A stretch of 64,000 nt of DNA from Craterostigma plantagineum (taxonomy: Eukaryota; Streptophyta; Magnoliopsida; Lamiales; Linderniaceae), in assembly GCA_027422505.1 (NCBI GenBank), contig JAPQWV010000005.1, positions 18,022,001-18,086,000 of the forward strand, in the 5' to 3' direction. Shown in pieces: positions 54,786-64,000 of this stretch. Position 1 is the stretch's first letter. Every line of letters starts with the position of its first letter. Under the pieces are notes generated by a model. It ran no database searches, was not told the DNA's origin, and saw only the letters and a list, made by a program, of their open reading frames with translations. The position numbers and the translations under genes were made by a program.

Positions 54786-55555
54786 TGTTACCCTCGGGAT
54801 TTCTAGCTAACGGTAAAATAGCGTTAACGATAAAATAACCCGCGAGTATTAAGGCGCGAAGAGACACCTCGAGTGGGTGGGGAACGGCTCGAGACGGAAA
54901 ACAGCCTGCTCGAGGCAGTCGAGTCCGAAGGAGGACTAAGAAGAAGGAATAGGAAGTCGGATCGGGACGAAGTGCCCGAGAAGATCAGGAAGAAGAAAGC
55001 GCTCGAAGATGAGTTGCCCGAGAAGGGAAGGGCCAAGGAACTGAGGCCAGATCGGGTTGGCGAGACCTCGTGAGTGAGTCAAGAGCTCGAGCAGGAGGAA
55101 TAGCCCGAGTGGATGATGCCGCCTGATGGAGACGAGGTCGTGAAGAAAACTGGAAGGAAGAGGAGGAGATGAGAACGTGGGATCGTGGGGAAAGCCACGT
55201 TCCCTCCGTGAGGTTCGCGCGAAACACGGGCCAGGGTGAAAGACTAGGTCAAAGCAAGATGAAGTGAGGTTAGTATAAATAGTGACAGTTAATCCATTTC
55301 CAGGTACGCTTTCGAAAGACCAAAACTGATTCACGAGCTAAAATACCTATTTTCACCCATTTTCTGACTTAAGCATCGGAGGGGATACGCCGGCACCAAC
55401 CCCGGCCCCCTTTTGACGTGTTTTTGAGTTTGTGAGTGTTAGGCTCGACGGAGGTAGTCGACGGAGAGCAAGGGATTCGCGCCAGGGAGATTGCGAAGGA
55501 AGAACAACCGTTTTAATCGCCGTTTTCAAGAGGTCGTTTTACGCGGTCCACATCA
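54786..55555 (+). repeat. 3' LTR of gypsy element B
   Basis: 770 bp, begins TGTTACCCTCGGG after polypurine tract AGGGGGGGACTAT and ends GGTCCACATCA. Confidence 0.92.
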
Positions 55556-55839
55556 GAGGCCCTTGAGCAGGTGGTCGATAATCAATTAAAGAGATCAACG
55601 ACCACCGCACAAAAGTCGCGGATGAGGTTGCCGATATTATCGATATGTTCGTGAACAATGAGGCGGAGAAGTACAAGACTATCTCAGTAGAGATGATCAA
55701 CGAGAAGCAACTTGTTAAGGAAGATGTGAAGGATATCTATTATATCTGCGATAAGAAGCTGATGATCCCGGAATTGTTGTTGAGATTCGACAACGATATA
55801 TTATTTATGCAAGAGCTATTCGGAAAAAAAACACGTTAG
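55556..55839 (+). pseudogene. Unidentified coding-like fragment, right side of gypsy insertion
   Basis: It begins in frame EALEQVVDNQLK, shifts, then reads NDHRTKVADEVADIIDMF and VNNEAEKYKTISVEMINEK...DIYYICDKKLMIPELLLRF to a stop at 55839. It is helical and highly charged; family not recognised. It is probably the continuation of 36891-37265. Confidence 0.45.
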
Positions 55840-56439
55840 AAAAAACTAGCCAAAAGGCGAAGGTTGTCCAAGAAGGAAAGTTAACGGTCGAGCAAGATCG
55901 AAGAAGCAGACGGACAGCGAAAGCACGTATTGACGGTATGGAAGCCAAAAAGGCTTATAACACAGGTCGACAGGTAAGTACTAAAACGAAGTGTGTGAAA
56001 GCGATTCGAGACAGCAAATGGCTAGCCACGACGTACGGCATATGAAAGCGGGTCAAATTTAAAGAGCGATGAAGGACCCAAATACTTTGAGATTAAGGGG
56101 GAAATTTGTTGGATATAACCTCAAAGCAAAATTAAAAAAAAAAAGAATAAAGAAAATAAAATAATAAAAATAATAGACACATATCAATATATGTGTCATG
56201 TGTGTATAGGAAAACAAAAAGAAAAAGACACGTTAGGAGCTTAGTCATGTCTTAAAAGGAGAAAATAAAAATGACTCTTAATTTTCTATATAATGTACTT
56301 GTATGCTTATTTGTAAAATGTGTGGTGAGTGAGAGCAATAATAAAACTTATGAAGTGATAACGTGAAACACAATACTACAAAATATTTCTCCTTTCTCTT
56401 GTTGCATACACTTAAAAAATAACAGTTTTGCATATACAC
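55840..56439. other. Intergenic DNA
   Basis: It contains further charged but broken frames to ~56100 (probably the same unidentified locus), then AT-rich DNA. No feature recognised. Confidence 0.4.
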
Positions 56440-56442
56440 TTA

Positions 56443-57588
56443 GAGCATCTCCAACCGGACACCCATAATTTGAGGTAAATTTACTCCAACCGAACACCAA
56501 AACCCATCTCAAAATGCGTTGCATACACTCTCTCTTCAATTGGACGCATCTATGCGTTTGACACAATTATTATGCGATTGATATCTTTTAATTGCATTAA
56601 AGTCCTTTCTTTTTCTTGTGTGTTTGTATCACAAACGTAATATAGACGTCAAGAAAATAGACAACAAGGCCAGCCGATGGATCACCTTCTCCAAGGCGCG
56701 TGGGGATATTCACGAATTGCAGAGACTGGTGAAACGATAGTCGTCGATGAGGATGATGCGAGTTTGGACAATATCAATTAAGCGGTTAAGGTTTGTCTGC
56801 TTTGAAGGAGATGAAGCTGAAAAAGGCGCAGTCTTTGAAGGTCACAGCTGCCTTGTGGGCTCTGGCGCTGTTCCTGAGGAATTTAATTGCCCACTTTCGA
56901 AGGAGCTGATGTGGGAACCCGTGATTCTTTCCTCTGGGCAGATAATTTTGTTCTGTAATTTTTTTTTCTTTTTTCATTTTTTCTTTATGGGCGTTCTTTG
57001 ATTGTGTGAAATTGAGCTGTATGGTGTTTGAAATTTTCGATTTTTGTGGGAAAGACTGCAACTTTGAAGGTTTTTTATGATGCTCTGTCATACTTCATCG
57101 CTTTTTCTTCAAAAAAAAAATGCTTCATCGCTTTTTCTTCAAGAATTGGGTGTGAAACTGTGTTGATCCTTGGCTTTGCCCTTCTTAAGGATGTTTGACT
57201 GTTTATCTTACAACTGCTTGCTTACATCGTCTGTTGTGTTAATTTCAGACATATGATCGACCATAAAAAAATGGCTCAAATTCATGACAGCAACAAAAAA
57301 TTGTCGCAAAAACGCAAACGCCCATGGTCATCCCTCTTCTCATGTATAGATATATTTTTATTATTAATTTTACTAATTTTTTGTGATTAAATCTAAAATA
57401 ATATTTTGTAGTCTAATTTGTAAAGTATATGTGGGTAGTAATGAAATTTGTAAATTGGTGTGAAAGTGAATATTACAAAATAGTCTTTTGAGTTTGAGAA
57501 TGGGTTGAATGGTTGGAAAAGAATTACTGCATTTTGAGTTTGAGAATGCGTTTGGATTTGAGAATGCGTTTCTCGGTTGGAGATGGTC
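56443..57588 (+). mobile_element. PIF/Harbinger-like element carrying a U-box gene fragment
   Basis: The left end GAGCATCTCCAACCG and the reverse complement of the right end GACCATCTCCAACCG are 15-bp inverted repeats with one mismatch. TTA flanks both sides (56440-56442 and 57589-57591), the 3-bp target duplication of PIF/Harbinger. Subterminal CTCAAAATGCGTT / AACGCATTCTCAAA words are also inverted. No transposase is present, so it is a non-autonomous element that picked up host sequence. Confidence 0.82.
56660..56945 (+). pseudogene. U-box (PUB8/PUB9-like) gene fragment
   Basis: Three frames together read the start of a plant U-box E3 ligase: GDIHELQRLVK, VDEDDASLDNI, LKEMKLKKAQSLK, then the U-box opening VPEEFNCPLSKELMWEPVIL-SSGQ (56868-56942). 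The rest of the U-box and the armadillo repeats are absent. Frameshifts and truncation make it a captured fragment. Confidence 0.75.
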
Positions 57589-57591
57589 TTA

Positions 57592-59080
57592 AGCTGGATT
57601 TTCTTTTCTTTTATGTATCAATCAAACATGAAAACTTGTTTTCGTTTTCCTTTCATTTTGTTTCCTGCTACTTTGTACAAACCAAAAACACATCCTAAAT
57701 ATTACTGCATTATCTTTGATTTCGTTATTAATATAGATTTTAAAATATATATATATATATATATTGGTAAAATCATAAAAATGTCTAATTGTTGAAAATT
57801 GGTTAGAGAAATATCTTAATTCTTAAATAAAATTTAATATTATTATAAATTAATTGATATAATTATGTCCCATCAATCATCATGGTATTAAATGGAGTTC
57901 TTATGACGAGATCTCTCATATGATCAATTCGTAGAGTTGTGGGTAATGTCACCCATGGACACTTTCTAGCGTGCTTTTCCTAGTTGATTGGTTTGCAGAG
58001 TAGAGTTCCTCGATTGAAAAAAAAAAGTTATTATTAAATTTAACTGTTGATTTACTTAATCTCAATTTCTTTCATGTAAAAACGAATTCCATTTGAATGT
58101 TGGTATTCAATTTGCGTTAACCCACAGCCCTCAATCCTTGTTTATTCATGCATTCTCTTGCCCACGTCGTCTATTCATTCTTCCACGTGTTCTTTACCAC
58201 TTCGCAGTGTTCTTCTATGTTTCCAATTCATTGATGAAGTGTCATCTCCTTTAACCTGAGATTCTCTTACACATTTAACATATCTCATTGACATAAACCC
58301 CTTGAAATTGTAATGTTATATACAAGCCACGAAGTCGACCGATAATAAGGTTCAATTCGACTTACACTTAGGAGAGTCATCGAGTGGAATATTTTCATGA
58401 CATACAAAGAAAATAAGGTAATATATAAGTCAATATCAACCATGACTAACCGATACTAGGAAAATTTTAAGACATGTATAAGCTGGATTAAAAGATAGGT
58501 AAAATAATTAACTTGATCGATTAGAGTTAATTTCCACTTATATCATGTCTTTGATTAAATAAATTTTTGTAAGTCGATTCTATGAGTGTAAAAGAATCTG
58601 ATAGTATTCGACATCACGAGGTATCATAACCCTTAATCATCATTCCATTGAGTAAAATAAAAAGACAAGGTAAGCAATTAGAATATTATTGATTTTCTGC
58701 AGAGATTAAAAAGTATTAAAACCCAAAAATAGAGGACGAAAATTAAGGGAAAAAGAAGGTAAATGAAAAAACCAAGTTATTTCAAATTTAAAATTTAGTA
58801 ATTTATAAAAGGCAAAGATTACATGTTATTAACGTATAGTCCTCGTATGGCATAAATATAGGCGAACATCGTTAGGATCTGTACACTTTCTTCTATATTC
58901 AAGCCTTTTTTGCGTAGTTATTTCATTTTGACACATTCCCAAAATCAAAATATTTCGTGATTCCATATATATCTCTAACAAACTCCAATAATAGTTTATA
59001 TCTTCCTGAAAAATATTATATATACATATATTTCTCAATTCTCAACCATTCGAAAAACCCCCCATCAATAACCTTTCATT

Positions 59081-59082
<2 letters not shown>
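57592..59082. other. AT-rich intergenic DNA and Pumilio promoter
   Basis: It contains a short (TA)n run near 57747 and no gene. TATATATACATATA near 59015-59029 is a possible TATA region for the Pumilio gene. Confidence 0.5.

Positions 59083-59133
<51 letters not shown>
59083..59133 (+). repeat. (CT)n microsatellite in the Pumilio 5' leader
   Basis: About 25 CT units end 13 nt before the start codon. CT-rich leaders and Y-patches are common near plant transcription starts. Confidence 0.95.
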
Positions 59134-59138
<5 letters not shown>

Positions 59139-59145
59139 TTAATCC

Positions 59146-61302
59146 ATGGAGAATAACAAGGAAGAAGGAGGTCGCCGTAGACCCGCCGTCAACGGCGACC
59201 ACACAGCGCCGCGGGAAGACTACATGAGAATCCTTCCCCCCGATGAACTCGCCTTGTTTTTCGGAACAACCCTATCAATTCAGCCGCCGACGAATACTGC
59301 CGCCGCCGCCGCCGATCTCCGCCTGAATAACAATCATCGTTTTCCCTATGGCTTTCCCATGGAATCGTCGTCTAATGGGCTCAACTTATCACAAGCTGAT
59401 CATCGCTTGAAGAGCGTAGCAGAAACCCTTGAAAACGGAAGCTTTATGTCCGGCGATAATATTGGGATAAACGACACAGCGCCGCCGTCGTCGCTGCTCT
59501 ACGATCCTCCGGCGACGCCTGGGATTTGTTTCTCCGATCTCCAACGAATTAAGGCTCAGCTCGCCGCCAAATACCATATGGGAAGTTTCAATTCGATCGA
59601 TAACAACCATCATCGTCACGATTTAGCCCAATGTCAGAACATCTTATATAATGATTTCACTGCTACCAAACACTACAGCAATGGTTGTTTCGATCAGATG
59701 AACTATGGAAGCAACTATGGTGGATCATCTTCTGATCACAATTTTGGAAACCCTAGCTCGTCGACAAGTCTGAACAAGAACGCTCTTGACTATGTGCCAA
59801 TCAGCTATGCTTCTTACAGTCTCTGTAATGGAAGTCCTTCTAATAGGGCTGAAGGGAGTGGAGTTAGACGTTCTAACAATAAGGGTTCTTGGAACAATTC
59901 GTACGTAGACAAGAATCACTTTAATTTCACCTCCTTGGATGCTTGGAAAGGGAAAATTCGATTCTTGGCCGAGGAACAAGAAGGTTGTATGTTCTTGAAT
60001 CAGAAGATCATAGAAGGAAATCCAATGGACTTTCACACGATTTTCTCAGAGCTCAAGGATCACATCTTTGAGATAATGATAAACCCTTTGGCCAACCTTC
60101 AACTTTTCCGTCTTTTTTTCAAAGCTTGCGACGAATCACAGCTCAATCAGCTGATTGTCGAACTTGTTCACGACGAGTCGAGGCTCGAAGAGATTTGCCT
60201 TGATGTGCAAGGGTATGAATGTGTATGGTTACCAATTTGCCCTAAAAAAAATTCAATCTTTAGGTGTCATAAACTGTTTATACCAGCGCTCATCGCTTGT
60301 CTTCTTCCTTATTTTTCTTCGAACAGAATGAAAGCTATGAGGACACTTATTCAGAATGCAACGACTCCCTATCAGAAGCACCACCTCGTTTCTGCCTTGG
60401 CGAATTTCGGAATCACTCTAATGAAGAGCGTAAGCGGACACAAAGTGATAGAAGAATGCTTCAACTGCTTCTCCCACGAATACACTGAGGTACATATCCA
60501 TATATTTGTGCATTTCCAAGCTTTTTCATCTCTAACGATTCATCATTAACTAGCTTTTTATTATTACAATATATCATTCACAGCAAATCCTAGACATTGT
60601 GCCCAACCACTGCGTAGAGCTCGCACTCAACAAAAGTGGATGCTGTTTGCTCCAAAACATCATAATCCCCGCCGCCCTAAGATCGAGAAAGGAACACATC
60701 ATTGCAGAATTGGCTTCGAATTCACTCAGCCTCGCAGAAGATCCATTCGGGTATGTTGAAAGTGTGCTTCTTTCTTACAATACAGACTTCGAACTCACTC
60801 TTGTTTCGTCTTAGGAATTATGTGGTGCAAAATGTACTTGGTCTGAGGATTCCACGCCATACGTCTGAAGTCCTCCATGCGCTCAAGGGCTACTACGTTT
60901 CCCTGTCTATGAACAAGCAAGCGAGCAACGTTGTCGAGAGGTGCCTCGAAAACTCTTCGGAGGATCAAAGGGTCTGCATCGTAGCTGAGATTATGAACAG
61001 CTCCATGTTTTCGAAATTCGTAAGGGATTCGTATGGGAACTACGTTGCACAGAAGATCATGAGACTCTCTAAGGTACTGTTTTATATTTAGTTACAGCAA
61101 ATGACAAAACTCAAACTGATATTTCTTGTTGTCTGAAACAATGTAGGGGGATATTCTTGCGGCATTTGTGGAGAAGGTTTTGGACGATCCGTTATTGCAG
61201 AGCCATATTCATGGCAAGAAGGTTCATGAAAAGGCTAATCAGCACCGTAGGCATTTGAAGTTACTACTACGAGTTATGCAAATGCATCAGCAGAAGCACT
61301 AA
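59146..61302 (+). CDS. Pumilio/PUF RNA-binding protein, 5 exons
   Basis: Sequence-specific binder of mRNA 3' UTRs, normally cytoplasmic. Exons 59146-60212, 60327-60489, 60584-60750, 60815-61073, 61147-61302 join in frame, 603 aa. The N-terminal ~265 residues are low-complexity (Asn, Ser, Ala4-5). PUF repeats begin near GKIRFLAEEQEGCMFLNQKI and continue with INPLANLQLFRLFFKACD, GMKAMRTLIQNATTP, SGHKVIEECF, KSGCCLLQNII, PFGNYVVQNVL (spelled across exons 3-4), KQASNVVERCLEN and DSYGNYVAQKIM. It belongs to the divergent plant group with about 8 repeats (Arabidopsis APUM7-12 like). Reading through intron 1 keeps a frame but would insert unrelated residues (YECVWLPICPKK), so splicing is favoured. 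Several repeats have unusual RNA-contact triplets. Intact. Confidence 0.92.
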
Positions 61303-62018
61303 ATGATAAGAGTATTGTTGTTCTAATAGTATGTCGTCGTATTGTTCCTTGAGTCGTGTCGTTTATTGGGTTTGTTATATATTCTTGTGTTGTTTGCGTG
61401 TCTGATATGAGTTTGAGTGATGAGCCCTTAACGATGTGGCTGGTGATTAGGGTTTTTCGTCTGAGGTTGTCTGATTGTCATTGTCGTATTATTTGTAGTT
61501 TCGGCTCTTCGTTTAAAATAATTTGGTGTTTGTCGTGATAATGATTAATTTTGGAGAGAGCAAATTGTAGTCTCGATCTTTTCGATCAACGCATTTGCAG
61601 ATTTTGAGACAAGATTGTTTTTTGTTTGGAAAATTAATATAATATAATCCGAGTAGATTAAAATTGGTGCATGGAGAGATGATGAATCACTTAATCAATA
61701 TAATCCTGCCCGGAACTTTTACTTTGTTCTTGCTGGAGTTTTAAAGACATATTTTAGAAGCACTTTACAATTAAGTTAATTATTGGATATTATATTATCC
61801 AACACAACAAAAATTAAAATAACATTCCAGCAGAAATTCCACCAAAATTTGTCGCGTCACAAAGAAAAGAAAAACTGATGCCAGTGATGCTAAAACACAA
61901 TTTTCAACGAGAAGCCGTAAATCTCTTGACGGTTAATGCCGTCAAAAAAATTGAACATACAGTAAACTTTTTATAAATTAATAACATTGAGATTATTAAA
62001 TTTTATTAATTGAAGAAA
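61303..62018. other. Pumilio 3' flank and intergenic DNA
   Basis: The first few hundred bases are probably 3' UTR. Nothing else recognised. Confidence 0.5.
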
Positions 62019-62255
62019 ATTAATATTTTCTTCAAGAAAAACCATATAAGTATAATACTTTCTACAAAAAAAAAATGCAAGAGAATATGGGCGCCGAAAA
62101 ATTACCATATAACTAAAATATTTTCTTCAAGGGAAAACATATATAAGTATAACATTGCTAGAAAATATTATAGCTATATGGTTTTTCTTGAAGAAAAATA
62201 TTATACTTATACGGTATTTCTTCGGCGCCCATATTCTATGTGCATTTTTTGAACT
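62019..62255. repeat. AT-rich fold-back repeat
   Basis: The arm at ~62078-62148 (GAATATGGGCGCCGAA...TTCTTCAAGG) pairs with ~62174-62244 (...TTCTTGAAGAA...TTCGGCGCCCATATTC). The arms are ~70 bp and ~80 percent complementary, with a ~25-nt loop. A third copy of the inner part (TTTTCTTCAAGAAAAACCATATAAG) lies at 62028-62055. Confidence 0.75.
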
Positions 62256-63214
62256 GAATCAGATGAGACATAAGTGATCTTCATATTACATGCAAATATA
62301 TCGTATACACTATTTTTTCAATAATAACATTGTTAATTTTATTTGTTGTATGTGCATCTAGATATGTGACATGTTGTTCATAGTAAAGCTCGTGAATATT
62401 TTATAATTATAATATTTTAGCAATTTACCCATTACATTTAATTGTAATATTTTATGAATATTATTTGATGAGGCCTAATATTTATAAAGAGATTTTTTGA
62501 AAAAGTATTATATTATTATTTAATGTTATTTACAAAGGCCCAAGTCGGGACTACAAGATTTTATTATTTAAAGAGATTATTAATTTATAAAGTATCAATT
62601 TATAGAGGTTTTACTGTGACGGTAATAGCTGGACCGCGTTCTGGTCGAAAAAAAAATGAAGTCGTCATTTTATTATTTTTTTTTTAAGAAAACATATTTC
62701 GAACGCATCCGAAACATAGCGAACTCATATATTTTCCACTAACTTTTTGGCAAATTTCAACAAAGATTCCGCCGGGGGTTCCACCTAAAATTTTGAAAAT
62801 ATCTCAATGGAACTATTTCGATGGGCTTTCCATCGAAAAACGCAACTTTTATTCCCGACAAGGTAAAAAATAAAATTAACGTGATGGGTGTTCTATAAAA
62901 TGACATAATATTAGTTCAATTGGACCTAATTAGAGTAGTTGATATCTTAACATAGATAGATGATGGAGTAGTGCGTCACTTGTCACATTTTAAGTGGGGT
63001 TGGATTATACCGAATTATGTAGGCAAGTCAAAAACAATCGAATTTTATGTGGGTTAGGGATGGATTTTGAGAGGTTTTTCCACATGGGTAGCACAGAATC
63101 AATCCATATAACAACGGTACAATACCTTACACAAACGTTCGAATTCTCCCTCGAACAAAATTTAGACAGATATTATAATGCTACATCGAAGACTCGAAAA
63201 CCATACCGCAAAGC
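62256..63214. other. Intergenic DNA, TXNDC9 3' flank
   Basis: AT-rich; nothing recognised apart from the expected 3' UTR of the minus-strand gene. Confidence 0.5.
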
Positions 63215-64000
63215 TTACTCAGAATCAGACGAATACGAAGTCGAGCCATGGCGTACGCTCTTGCTTGGCTGTGCCTTTGATTTCAAAGCTCTTTCATCTT
63301 CGAAGAAGATAACCTCTGATTTGGCCAATCTCTCTTCTAGCTTCTCCGTGGTGAAAGAATCTGTCCCGCCGAGCTCATCAAAGCCCACCTTAAAAATTCA
63401 ACCCGTAAACCATATATATAGTTTCTAAGATACCAGAATATTTACAAGTGTTAATGATAACCAACGTCTTGTCTATCTTACCACATAGTCATCTACTTTG
63501 GCATTCTTTACCAGGGCAAGCGTTGGCAGAACGACGATGCGTAGCTTCTCTGTTAGATAAGGGCTCTTCTCAGCGTTGATCTTCACGAAGCGTGTCTCTA
63601 TGTGTTGCTTCGCCAGTATAGGCAAGTGCTTGTCCAATACCTGCAAAGCAATATAATAATGCCCCTTTTTTAAGCTTCAGCTATTCGAAAAATCCAAGAT
63701 CAACATACAGAGTTCATTCAAGTCTGCTAATGCACTGACAACATAACAATTTGCAGAGAATTTCATGATCCCAAATGAAAAGAGATCGTCATCCAATTAA
63801 TTGAGAAAAATGCTACTAATAAGACCATTGAAGAAGTTCTTTCAGGCAGAGGCAAAAGATTGCAAGGAGACAAAAAGCATGGGAGATCACCTTGCAGGGC
63901 CAATTCTCGCGGTAAAAGTGGCACACGACGCGTTCGCTGGACTTGACCACGGAGAAGAACTCCTTCTCGTTAAGGATCTCAGAGTACTCGCCGTGCCCCA
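63215..64000 (-). CDS. TXNDC9-like thioredoxin-fold protein, 3' part (runs off window)
   Basis: Homologue of thioredoxin domain-containing protein 9 (phosducin-like protein 3 group), a cytosolic co-chaperone of the CCT/TRiC complex in animals and yeast. Three exons on the minus strand, phases agree: 64000-63891 (partial), 63640-63482, 63388-63215. They read HGEYSEILNEKEFFSVVKSS, VCHFYRENWPCK, LDKHLPILAKQHIETRFVKI, RIVVLPTLALVKNAKVDDYV, GFDELGGTDSFTTEKLEERL and end SYSSDSE. The active-site region is NWPCK, not CGPC, as usual in this family, so no redox activity is expected. The 5' exons lie beyond 64000. Intact as far as seen. Confidence 0.93.

Larger units (their letters stand above)
48258..55555 (+). 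mobile_element. Ty3/gypsy element B (same family), plus orientation, lacks 5' LTR and gag
   Basis: It starts abruptly in the region coding the protease lead-in (GCGGAGGCATACGTGCCTCC) at the junction with element A's LTR. It then runs protease, RT, RNase H, integrase, 64-bp repeats, antisense gene and 3' LTR, ending GGTCCACATCA at 55555. It mirrors element A from 37266 to ~45515 as an inverted repeat, with scattered differences and a ~1.06-kb deletion in the antisense gene. Confidence 0.92.

Noticed and set aside
37266..55555. Pure assembly fold-back artefact as explanation of the palindrome
   Set aside because: The arms differ by a 1.06-kb deletion, a 48-nt deletion and private stops, so they are two real copies. 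The junction itself still needs read support.
62994..63428. 144-codon plus-strand open frame
   Set aside because: It is the antisense of the terminal exon of the TXNDC9-like gene.

Overview
The window is nuclear DNA of a flowering plant, almost certainly a eudicot. The genes are split by short AT-rich GT-AG introns and encode plant-type proteins (DNA polymerase kappa, a GH17 beta-1,3-glucanase, a HAT3.1/PRHA PHD-finger homeodomain protein, a Pumilio protein, a TXNDC9-like thioredoxin-fold protein). More than half of the sequence is transposable elements. I cannot name the species.

Layout. 1-2866: repeat-rich DNA with a 39-bp tandem array and an irregular array of about 35 TCGACATTT-type words. 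2867-4547: decayed hAT transposon end, stopping about 135 bp before POLK. 4684-8859 (+): DNA polymerase kappa in 14 exons, with an apparent 1-nt frameshift in exon 11. 9828-11967 (-): GH17 glucanase in 5 exons. 12775-16336: Mutator-like element with ~78-bp terminal inverted repeats, holding a broken plant-mobile-domain gene and a nested hAT-like MITE. 17244-23182: decayed Ty1/copia element with a Stowaway MITE inside. 23183-25838: intergenic DNA with a fold-back element, an AT palindrome and an unidentified GC-rich stretch. 25839-31598: second copia element of the same family, with paired LTRs and a perfect ACGTG target duplication. 31977-35190 (-): HAT3.1/PRHA gene in 8 coding exons, preceded by a small upstream ORF. 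37266-55555: an 18.3-kb near-palindrome made of two Tat-like Ty3/gypsy copies in opposite orientation. 56443-57588: PIF/Harbinger-like element carrying a piece of a U-box gene. 59146-61302 (+): Pumilio/PUF gene in 5 exons. 63215-64000 (-): 3' part of a TXNDC9 homologue, running off the window.

The host genes are ordinary, unrelated single genes with no operon-like logic. The most unusual object is the gypsy palindrome. Both outer ends are the same (U5) LTR end. The inner junction is inside a truncated LTR with a 3-bp CCG overlap. The two outer LTRs resemble each other more than the left copy's own LTR pair. Both copies share an integrase frameshift. Each carries an antisense extra gene, and a 5S-rRNA-derived solo LTR (Cassandra-like) sits in the left copy's gag-pol region. 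Coordinates of introns were derived by hand from GT-AG signals and reading-frame continuity.
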